NCBI GenBank assembly: GCA_934591895.1
Contig: CAKTPP010000002.1
Location: 175,903-239,902, forward strand
DNA from: an uncultured Oscillospiraceae bacterium
Lineage (GTDB): Bacteria > Bacillota > Clostridia > Oscillospirales > Oscillospiraceae
Direction of reading: 5' to 3'
Length of the DNA: 64,000 nt
The position numbers were made by a program, and so were the translations under genes. A model generated the notes under the pieces. The model was not told the DNA's origin. It searched no databases and saw only the letters and a program-made list of their open reading frames with translations. Shown in pieces: positions 46,860 through 53,789 of this stretch (the stretch's first letter is position 1; each line of letters begins with the position of its first letter).

Positions 46860-47993
46860 TTACATAAACTGCAGGATGACCGTCAGCGCGACCGTGACCA
46901 CGCCTGCGATCGCACCGAACGTGCGCCAATAGCGGCCGCGGTCGGTCGGCAGGTCGCCGACGAGCTTGCCGGTCTGTCCGTTCATGGCGAAGAGGAAGCT
47001 TTCGCCGTTCCACTTCGTGCTCAGCATCCACACCGGCAGCAGGGCGTAGTGCACCTTGCCGCGGTGCAGGCGGATGTCCGTGCGGTCGGTCACGCACGAG
47101 CCGTAGCCGGTCACGGTCTCGCGCAGGGCGTTTTCGAGCGTCTCTCTGCTGCGGCGGTCGGCGCGGGCGCGGCTGTCGTCCACGGTGACGTCGTACTTGT
47201 CGGCCAGATAGCCGGGCAGGTACGCCGTGGAAAACGGCTGCATCTGCGTGTAGTCAAACGGCTCGATGGAGTCCATGTGGTCGTCGGGCATCTTGGAGGA
47301 TGCGTCCACCGGGATCTTCTCAAACGCGATCGAGCCGCCGCGGTGCACGTCGTAATGGTCGGTCTCGGTGATCTCGTAGTCGTCGTCCTTATAGGTGCGG
47401 GAGTTAGCAGCCTTGTAGTCGACCTCGCCCTCCGCGCCGCCGTCAAACAGCCAGAACGGGACATACACGCCCTGGATCTCCTCGATGTGGTTGCCGGCCG
47501 TGAACGAGCGCGGCAGGAAGGGCTTGCCCCGGTAGTGCGCGCGCAGCGCACGCACCGCGTCGTCCTTCGTCATCTTGAACGGGAGCACGAACTCCGGCTT
47601 GAGCGCGCCGGAAAACTGCCCCGGCACGACCGTCGGGTTGCCGCAGTAGGGGCAGGAGGTGGCGGCGGTGGTCTCGTCGCAGATCAGCTCCGCGCCGCAC
47701 GACGGGCAGCCGTAGACCCGCAGACCGTCGGCGTCCGCGCCCCAGTCGCTGCTGAGGTCGGAGGTGTCCCAGTCGCCGTCGGCGGCGGCGTCCGCCTTTG
47801 CCGCCTCCGCCTTTGCGTCGGCCGCCTCCTTGGCAGCGGCGGCCTCGGCCTCCTTTTGCGCATAGAGCGCCTCGATCTCCGCGACGTCATACGCAGAGCC
47901 GCAGTAGTCACAGGTGAGCTTGCCGGTCTCGGCCGAAAAATGCAGGGGGCCGGTACAGGCCGGACACTGATAGTTGGTTACCTGGGTGGGCAT
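46860..47993 (-). CDS. Zinc-ribbon membrane protein, YdjG-like
   Basis: 377 residues. Two zinc ribbons at the N-terminus: CPACTGPLHFS...CDYCG (9-32) and CPSCGAEL...CPYCGN (95-118), joined by an Ala/Glu/Lys coiled coil (40-70). A conserved middle domain follows (FVLPFKMTKDDAVRALRAHYRGKPFLPRSF, EIQGVYVPFWLFDG), and one C-terminal membrane helix (TFGAIAGVVTVALTVILQF). In B. subtilis YdjG and YdjH form a membrane complex that works with the SPFH protein YdjI and PspA (YdjF) in envelope stress. Confidence 0.85.
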   Translation of the reverse strand: MPTQVTNYQCPACTGPLHFSAETGKLTCDYCGSAYDVAEIEALYAQKEAEAAAAKEAADAKAEAAKADAAADGDWDTSDLSSDWGADADGLRVYGCPSCGAELICDETTAATSCPYCGNPTVVPGQFSGALKPEFVLPFKMTKDDAVRALRAHYRGKPFLPRSFTAGNHIEEIQGVYVPFWLFDGGAEGEVDYKAANSRTYKDDDYEITETDHYDVHRGGSIAFEKIPVDASSKMPDDHMDSIEPFDYTQMQPFSTAYLPGYLADKYDVTVDDSRARADRRSRETLENALRETVTGYGSCVTDRTDIRLHRGKVHYALLPVWMLSTKWNGESFLFAMNGQTGKLVGDLPTDRGRYWRTFGAIAGVVTVALTVILQFM

Positions 47994-48017
47994 GTGCGCG
48001 CCTCCTTTCGTTGTGGG

Positions 48018-49388
48018 TCAGGAAACGGTGTCGCCGTCATTGAACGGGTCGCCGCACTCGGGGCAGAACTTCGGCGGGTTGGTCGGGTCCTCCGGCTCCC
48101 AGCCGCACTTGTCGCATTTGAATTTCTTCACGGCGGCCGGGCGCGGTTTGCCGCACTCGGCGCAGAATTTGCCCTTGTTCACCGCGCCGCACGTGCACGT
48201 CCAGCTCTCGTCCGCAGGCTTGGGCTGGCCGCAGTTGCCGCAGAACTTGCCGGTGTTGCCGGTCTGGCCGCAGGCGCACGTCCAGCCATCGGCCGCCGGC
48301 GCTGCCGCCGGGGCGGCGGGCTGCGGCGCGGGCTGCGGCGGGGCAGCGGGCTGCTGCGCCGCCTGCTGGGCTGCCTGCTGCTGACCCATGGCGTAGAGAT
48401 TCTGGGCGTTGATGCCGCCCATCTGACCGGCCATGCCCATGCCCATGAACGCCATGGCCGGGCCCGTGGCCGTGTTGGACGCGGCGGCCTTCATCGCCTC
48501 GCCCTGCGAGCGCGAGAGCATCGCGGCGGCGCGCGTCGGGTCCATGTAGGCAGCCTCGCGCTGCATCTCCTTGATCATCTGCTCGTCTTCCTCGTTCGCC
48601 TTCACGGACGAGACGCCGAAAGCCACGATCTCCAGACCGCGGCGGTCGCGCCACTGCGCCGAGAGCTCCTCGTTGAGCGCCTCGGCGATCTCGCGCGTGT
48701 GGCCGGGCAGCGACGAGTAGCGGATGCCCATGTCGCTGATGCGCGCGAACGCCGGCTGCAGCGCCGTGAGCAGCTCGCTCTTGAGCTGACCGTCGATCGT
48801 GTCGCGGGTGTAGGCCTCGGTGACGTTGCCGCAGACGTTGGTGTAAAACAGCAGCGGGTTCGTGATGCGGTAGCTGTACTCGCCGAAGCAGCGGATGGCG
48901 ATGTCGATGTCGATGCCGGCGCGCTGATCGACCACGCGGAACGGCACCGGGCTCGGCGTGCCGTACTTGTTGCCGGTCAGCTCCTTGGTGTTGAAGTAGT
49001 AGATGCGCTGATCCTTCGGTGCTTCGCCGCCGAAGGTGAAGCGCTTGCCGATGTTCCGGAACACCTGACCGATGCTCTCACCGAGGTTTCCGGCAAAGAT
49101 CGTCGGCTCGGTGGACGCGTCGTAGGTGTACTCGCCCGGCTCGGCGCAGACCTCGACGATCTTGCCCTGCTCGACGATGAGCATGCACTGACCGTCGGCG
49201 ACCGCGATGCGCGAGCCGGTGGTGATGATGTTCTCATCGCCGTGCGTGTTGCTCGAACGGCGGGTGGTTTTCTTCTGTCCCTTGACCGCCAGCACGTCGG
49301 CCGGCAGCGCCTCGCAGGTGAAAAACTCCTTCCACTGGTCGGCCATGACACCGCCGGCAGCTCCGGCGATCGCTTTGATAAGTCCCAT
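48018..49388 (-). CDS. SPFH domain protein with C-terminal zinc ribbons, YdjI-like
   Basis: 456 residues from ATG 49388 (GGAG seven bases upstream; the ATG two codons earlier is too close). Virion-core/SPFH domain at 1-310 (KEFFTCEALPADVLAVKGQKK, GRRGLEIVAFGVSSVK-like region DRRGLEIVAFGVSSVKANEED). A Gln/Ala/Pro-rich linker (about 355-385) leads to three zinc ribbons (CACGQTGNTGKFCGNCG, CTCGAVNKGKFCAECG, CDKCGWEPED...CPECG). B. subtilis YdjI is shorter. First gene of the YdjI-YdjG-YdjH-like operon. Confidence 0.87.
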   Translation of the reverse strand: MGLIKAIAGAAGGVMADQWKEFFTCEALPADVLAVKGQKKTTRRSSNTHGDENIITTGSRIAVADGQCMLIVEQGKIVEVCAEPGEYTYDASTEPTIFAGNLGESIGQVFRNIGKRFTFGGEAPKDQRIYYFNTKELTGNKYGTPSPVPFRVVDQRAGIDIDIAIRCFGEYSYRITNPLLFYTNVCGNVTEAYTRDTIDGQLKSELLTALQPAFARISDMGIRYSSLPGHTREIAEALNEELSAQWRDRRGLEIVAFGVSSVKANEEDEQMIKEMQREAAYMDPTRAAAMLSRSQGEAMKAAASNTATGPAMAFMGMGMAGQMGGINAQNLYAMGQQQAAQQAAQQPAAPPQPAPQPAAPAAAPAADGWTCACGQTGNTGKFCGNCGQPKPADESWTCTCGAVNKGKFCAECGKPRPAAVKKFKCDKCGWEPEDPTNPPKFCPECGDPFNDGDTVS

Positions 49389-49542
49389 AAACATGCTCCT
49401 TTACGCAGATGTTTTTCATCAGATCTAACTGCTTTTGATGATTTTTCAGCTATGCTGATAGTATAAGGCATCGGGACCGGAAATGCTACGTTTGCGGCGC
49501 AAAAACCCGGCCGAAACCGCAAAATACGACTGAGTAGTAGAC

Positions 49543-49580
49543 AAGGTGCACAGCCTGACGACGGTCAGGTTGTGCACCTT
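49543..49580 (-). terminator. Hairpin at the end of the LuxR-type regulator
   Basis: 17-bp arms AAGGTGCACAGCCTGAC / GTCAGGTTGTGCACCTT with one G-T pair and a 4-base loop. The regulator stop codon lies inside the stem. No strong U-tract follows. Confidence 0.6.
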
Positions 49581-51175
49581 GCAGTATCCTCTGCCCGCGG
49601 CGCGGCGATCTCATCGAGACGGCCGCAGCGGCGGAAGAGGTCGATATACAGCATGAGCTCCTCGCGTGAGGTCACGCCGAGCTTGCGGTTGATGTTCGTG
49701 TTGTGCTTTTTGGCGGTGGCCACGCTGATGTACGCGCGCGCCGCGACCTCCTCGAGCGAGCAGCCGTCGATGTAATACTGCAGCACGGTGCGCTCCATGG
49801 GCGTGAGCGTCTGCACCCGGTCGCGGAAGCCCGAGAGCAGCTCCTCGATGTTCGGCGGCAGGCCTCCGGCCGTGAGCTGCTCGGCCGCCCGCGAGCGGAC
49901 AAAGGCCAGCAGCTCATCGATCTCCGAGATGCCGGACGGGTGCTCGCCGGGGGTCTGCTCACGGATGGCCTGCAGGCTGCGGGAGATCGGCGTCACGAAC
50001 CGGCGCGACAGGTATGTCGACAGCAGCAGCATCGCCGCGAGAAACACGAGCGAGACGATGATCCACGTCGTGCGGCTGCGCGCCTCGAGCGCGCGCAGCC
50101 CGGCATCCGGCACGAGCACCACGGCGGCGAGCTTCCGCCCCGCAGCGTCGGTCGCACCGATCGGCTCGTGCAGGCCGAGATAGGTGCGGCTGCCGTCGGA
50201 ATACGTATTATAATACCGGCCGGTCTTGCACGTGAGCGTGCCGTCGGCCGTGAGATATGACCCGCCGGGGCTGCCGATCATGGCCTGTGCGAGCAGCAGC
50301 CGGTCGCCGTCTATGGGGGCGAGCACCGTGACCATGCTGCCGTAGGCGCTGTCCACGGCGGGATAGGTGAGGCGAAAATACAGGTCGCTGAGCTCCGCGC
50401 CGCAGATGCCGCGCACATTGCCCGCGCTGTCGAGCAGCGGCACGCACAGCAGCGTCACCGACTCCCACGTGTCGGGCAGGGCGATGCGCCCCGTCCACAG
50501 GCAGCGCTCGGCCAGACGGCCGTCCGATGCGCGCAGCAGCTGCGTGTAGCCGGGGACGGCCTGCACGTTCAGCTCCGGATTCCAGCGGTTGTGCATCTGC
50601 ACCTGTGCGCTGCGCGCCGTCTCCGCCGCGCCGCGAAAGCAGGTGACGTGCTGATCCGTCGCACCGATGGCGCGCAGCGCCGAATAGCGCAGGTACAGCC
50701 CCGCGCGCGAGGTCGCCGCGCCCGGCAGCGCCGTGTTGGCCGTGGCATCCAGACAAAAGACCGCGCCGCTGCACGCGCCGGATTTCAGATATGTGTTCAG
50801 CGCGGGATAGAGCGCCGTCTCGACGGACGCGATCGCGCCGGGATCGTCGTTGAGCGCGGAGAACGTCCGCCCGCCGGCGGCCAGCTGCTTATCCAGCTCT
50901 CGCGTGAGCTCCTCCGACAGGGCGATGCTCTGCGCCGTGAGCTGGTCCATCTGCCCGGCAAGCGCCGAGGCGGTGTTGTGCTCCTGGATCGACAGCGACT
51001 GGCCGAACTTCTGCGCCGTGTTGGAAAACATCCCCGTCAGGCTCACGACCAGCAGCACGGCGGCCAGGATCGCCAGCGCCATGCTGAACCAGTACAGCAC
51101 GAGCCGCCGCTGCATACTCACGCCCTGCGTCTTTGCCTTTTCCAGCGCCGAGCGCATTTCCCGAAGCCGGAGCAT
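49565..51175 (-). CDS. Membrane-anchored LuxR-type transcriptional regulator with extracytoplasmic sensor domain
   Basis: 536 residues from ATG 51175 (AAGGCGG upstream; an in-frame GTG at 51184 lacks SD spacing). Short cytoplasmic N-terminus, membrane helix 1 (about 22-45), extracytoplasmic domain of some 320 residues with a Cache-like pattern (GYTQLLRASDGRLAERCLW, LDSAGNVRGICGAELSD), membrane helix 2 (about 369-389), HAMP-like linker, and a C-terminal LuxR/GerE helix-turn-helix (457-510: LTPMERTVLQYYIDGCSLEEVA, ATAKKHNTNINRKLGV). The HTH is fused to the membrane protein with no kinase or receiver, making a one-component membrane regulator. Encoded 24 bases after a solute-binding lipoprotein. 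Confidence 0.85.
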   Translation of the reverse strand: MLRLREMRSALEKAKTQGVSMQRRLVLYWFSMALAILAAVLLVVSLTGMFSNTAQKFGQSLSIQEHNTASALAGQMDQLTAQSIALSEELTRELDKQLAAGGRTFSALNDDPGAIASVETALYPALNTYLKSGACSGAVFCLDATANTALPGAATSRAGLYLRYSALRAIGATDQHVTCFRGAAETARSAQVQMHNRWNPELNVQAVPGYTQLLRASDGRLAERCLWTGRIALPDTWESVTLLCVPLLDSAGNVRGICGAELSDLYFRLTYPAVDSAYGSMVTVLAPIDGDRLLLAQAMIGSPGGSYLTADGTLTCKTGRYYNTYSDGSRTYLGLHEPIGATDAAGRKLAAVVLVPDAGLRALEARSRTTWIIVSLVFLAAMLLLSTYLSRRFVTPISRSLQAIREQTPGEHPSGISEIDELLAFVRSRAAEQLTAGGLPPNIEELLSGFRDRVQTLTPMERTVLQYYIDGCSLEEVAARAYISVATAKKHNTNINRKLGVTSREELMLYIDLFRRCGRLDEIAAPRAEDTARCTT

Positions 51176-51199
51176 GGCCGTCACCGCCTTTCTGCCGCC

Positions 51200-52561
51200 T
51201 CAGCGGACGTAGTTTTTTTCAAATTGGTCGAGCGTGGACCAGATCAGCTCCTCACGCGCGCCGCCGCCCTGCTGCTCGCAGAGCACGCGCCCGGCCGTGA
51301 GCTGCAGGCGCACCTGCTCTTCAAAGCGGGTCTCGAGCTCGAGATAATCCCTGCGCTGCGGCGGGGTGTAGAACGTGTAGCCGCTCTGCGTGTCGAGATA
51401 CGCCTGATAGAGCGAGATGTACATGGGGTCATCGAGCGTGCGCACCGCGGCGGGCAGCTCGTTTGCAAACGCCGTCTGCGTGACGGGCATATAGCCCAGC
51501 CGCGTCACGAAATCGACGTTGCGCTTGGGCGCCGTGAGCCACTTGAGAAACGTCATGCACGCGCGCTCGCGCTCGGGCGTGGACCTGACCGTGCAGATGC
51601 CGGCACCGCGCTGCATGACGAGCTTCTCCCCGCCCGCAAACGTCGGGCACGGCAGGGAGATGATCTCCACCGGCTCGGAGGTGTTGTCCGGGTAGGTGAC
51701 GGTGTTGGCGTAGTACAGCACGCTCGCCGACGATGCCACGGATGCGACCGCGTCGCCCGTGCGCAAAGGCTCGGTGGCGTAGCCGCTCTTGAGCCAGACG
51801 CTGCCGGCAAGCGTCGCGCGGGCATACGGCTCCCACACGCGGCGAAACACCGGACCGAAGGCCACCCGATCGCCGTCGAAAAACTCCGCGCCGAGGGATT
51901 CGACACCGACCTGAAAGTAATTGAAATGGTAGTCGTGCACAAAAAACACCTTGCCGTCGTCCGGCGTGTCGGGCGTCTGCGCGTCCGTCCAGGCGGTGTA
52001 GGCTTCCGCCGTGCGGTAGAGCCCCTCCCACGTGGACAGATCATCGAGCGTCGCGCCCGTCGCGGCGGCGAAGCGGTCAAAGAGCGTCTTGTCCACAAAC
52101 AGGATCTCCGTGCTCTTGGCCACCGGCAGCACGGTCAGATGCCCGCCTATCTCCCCCTCGGCAAGAAACGCGGGGATGAAATCCGCCAGCTCCGCGTCCG
52201 AGAAATAGTCCCGGTAGTCGACGAGGATGTCCGCATCCGGCAGTGCCAGCACGGTCTTGGGATAGGACACGAACATATCCGGCAGAGCCGTCGCGCCGGG
52301 CTCGCCGTAAGCTGAGGCAAGCACCGCCTCGTGGATGGTGTTCGTGTTCGTGACGCTGCCGACCTGCACGCGGATGTTCTGCGCGCGGCCGACGGTCTCG
52401 TTGAACGTGTCGATGAGGTCGTTGAGCGGGGACTCGGTCTCGCCGCCGTAGACGTGCCAGATCGTCACGGTCACGGGCTCCTGCTTCTCGCCGCAGCCGG
52501 CGCAGCCGAGCGCGAGCAGCAGCGCCAGCAGCAGGGCTGCCATGTGCGGATACTGTTTCAT
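51200..52561 (-). CDS. ABC-type extracellular solute-binding lipoprotein without transport partners
   Basis: 453 residues from ATG 52561 (AAGGAGG eight bases upstream). Lipobox LGCAGC (lipid Cys about 22), then the family 1 sugar-binding fold: VTIWHVYGGETESPLNDLIDTFNE, VSYPKTVLALPDADILVDYRDYF, VLPVAKSTEILFVDKTLFDRF, KLVMQRGAGICTVRSTPERERACMTFLKWLT, RLGYMPVT. Such proteins deliver sugars or peptides to ABC permeases, but no permease or ATPase gene is near. It shares an operon with the membrane LuxR-type regulator, so it may act as the ligand-presenting part of a sensor (inference). Confidence 0.87.
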   Translation of the reverse strand: MKQYPHMAALLLALLLALGCAGCGEKQEPVTVTIWHVYGGETESPLNDLIDTFNETVGRAQNIRVQVGSVTNTNTIHEAVLASAYGEPGATALPDMFVSYPKTVLALPDADILVDYRDYFSDAELADFIPAFLAEGEIGGHLTVLPVAKSTEILFVDKTLFDRFAAATGATLDDLSTWEGLYRTAEAYTAWTDAQTPDTPDDGKVFFVHDYHFNYFQVGVESLGAEFFDGDRVAFGPVFRRVWEPYARATLAGSVWLKSGYATEPLRTGDAVASVASSASVLYYANTVTYPDNTSEPVEIISLPCPTFAGGEKLVMQRGAGICTVRSTPERERACMTFLKWLTAPKRNVDFVTRLGYMPVTQTAFANELPAAVRTLDDPMYISLYQAYLDTQSGYTFYTPPQRRDYLELETRFEEQVRLQLTAGRVLCEQQGGGAREELIWSTLDQFEKNYVR

Positions 52562-52592
52562 GCGGGACACCTCCTTGCAGGGTGCTTTTTTC

Positions 52593-52621
52593 AGTATAGC
52601 GAATTTTTCCCGCCGCGGCAA
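52593..52621 (-). promoter_or_regulatory. Sigma-A promoter of the binding protein-regulator operon
   Basis: Minus strand TTGCCG, 17 bp, TATACT; about 32 bases before the start. Confidence 0.8.
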
Positions 52622-52650
52622 CCAAAATCCGCGCATTTTTTACACGTGTC

Positions 52651-52680
52651 TTGACACGGGGCGCGTCCCGGCGCTATCCT
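52651..52680 (+). promoter_or_regulatory. Sigma-A promoter of the XRE gene
   Basis: TTGACA, 18 bp, TATCCT. Divergent from the promoter at 52593-52621, with 30 bases between the two -35 boxes. Confidence 0.75.
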
Positions 52681-52757
52681 GACGGCGGACTCTACGGAGC
52701 GTCGGTTGCATTCCGGGCGAAAATCCGTACAATATATCTGCACGGGAGGTGCGAAAC

Positions 52758-53357
52758 ATGGATCAGACACGTACCGGGGCGCTCATCCGCGCCCTGCGGC
52801 AGCAAAAAGACCTGACACAGCGGCAGCTTGCCGACACGATCGGCGTGAGCGACAAGGCCGTCTCCAAATGGGAGCGCGGCTGCGGCGCGCCGGACATTTC
52901 TCTCCTCCCGCGACTGTCACAGGCTCTGGGCACGAGCGCCGAGGCGCTGCTCCGGGGCGATCTGGAGGAAAACGATTTGTCAAACGGAAACATGAAGCGC
53001 GTGCGCGTCTGCGTCTGCCCGTGCTGCGGCAATCTGGTGCTGGCGAGCGACGCGGCGGCCGTGACCTGCTGCGGCCAGACGCTGCAGCCGCTGACACCGC
53101 AGGCGCCGGACGATGCCCACCGCCTGACGGCGGAGCTGAGCGACGGCGAGTGGTATCTCACGTCCGGCCACCCCATGCAGCGGGAGCACTACCTGTCGTT
53201 TGCGGCGCTGGTCAATGAGGACACGCTCATGCTGCGCCGGCTCTACCCCGAGTGGGGCGCGCAGACGCGCCTGCCGTACTTCGCGCACGGCACGCTGCTG
53301 TGGTACTGCACGCGGCACGGGCTGTTCGCACAGACGATCGACGCGCACAAAAAGTGA
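52758..53357 (+). CDS. XRE family helix-turn-helix protein with Cys-rich C-terminal domain
   Basis: 199 residues from ATG 52758 (GGGAGG eight bases upstream). XRE HTH at 8-65 (IRALRQQKDLTQRQLADTIGVSDKAVSKWERG). After a linker, CVCPCCGNLVLASD and VTCCGQTLQPL form a CxxC...CC set like the N-terminal rubredoxin-like site of desulfoferrodoxin. Conserved-looking HYLSFAALVNEDTLML and LPYFAHGTLLWYCTRHGLF follow. The HTH plus superoxide-reductase-like region suggests a metal- or redox-responsive regulator, without proof. Target genes unknown. Confidence 0.8.
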   Translation: MDQTRTGALIRALRQQKDLTQRQLADTIGVSDKAVSKWERGCGAPDISLLPRLSQALGTSAEALLRGDLEENDLSNGNMKRVRVCVCPCCGNLVLASDAAAVTCCGQTLQPLTPQAPDDAHRLTAELSDGEWYLTSGHPMQREHYLSFAALVNEDTLMLRRLYPEWGAQTRLPYFAHGTLLWYCTRHGLFAQTIDAHKK

Positions 53358-53365
53358 ACGGAAAC

Positions 53366-53566
53366 AGCAAAGGCGTCCCTTAACAGGGACGCTTTCGCTT
53401 GCTCGAAAAGTCCGTGACGGACTTTTCGAGCATTCGATCCCATTCGAGGCGGGCGCTTCGCCCCCTCGAGCTCCCCCGCTGTTGTGTATTCCGGCTGCGG
53501 GTGGCATTTTTTCAACAACGCCGGTATAGCAGCAAAGGCGTCCCTTAACAGGGACGCCTTTGCTGC
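53366..53566. repeat. Hairpin island with identical 27-bp ends between the XRE gene and copA
   Basis: AGCAAAGGCGTCCCTTAACA followed by GGGACGC occurs identically at 53366-53392 and 53531-53557; each copy is itself a stem (GCGTCCC/GGGACGC, longer in the right copy). Between them are a perfect 14-bp hairpin (GCTCGAAAAGTCCG / CGGACTTTTCGAGC, 53401-53431) and a second stem (CGAGG-GGGCG / CGCCC-CCTCG, 53445-53468). No coding potential is credible. The outer hairpins may terminate both converging transcripts. Confidence 0.75.
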
Positions 53567-53579
53567 GGTTTTGGGTGCT

Positions 53580-53789
53580 TTACGCGATGCCGGTGACGGT
53601 GTAGTCCTTGGCCTCGACGGCGGCCTTGAGCACGGCGTCGTCCACCGGGGCACTGAGCGTCACGACGGCAGTTCCGGCCGTGTGGCTGACTTCGGCCCCG
53701 GTGACCTCCGGCAGCGCCTCGAGCGCCTTTTTCACGGTCGCCTCGCAGTGACCGCACATCATGCCTTCGATTGAAATGGTCTTTTTCAT
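53580..53789 (-). CDS. copZ: CopZ-like copper chaperone encoded in-frame within the 3' end of copA
   Basis: 69 residues if translation starts at the ATG at 53789: MKKTISIEGMMCGHCEATV, a full HMA domain with the copper-binding CGHC. On the minus strand AAGGAGG lies eight bases before this ATG, a perfect SD inside the copA reading frame. Thus a free chaperone could be made from the same mRNA besides the CopA fusion. Whether the ribosome uses this start is not proven by sequence. Confidence 0.6.
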   Translation of the reverse strand: MKKTISIEGMMCGHCEATVKKALEALPEVTGAEVSHTAGTAVVTLSAPVDDAVLKAAVEAKDYTVTGIA

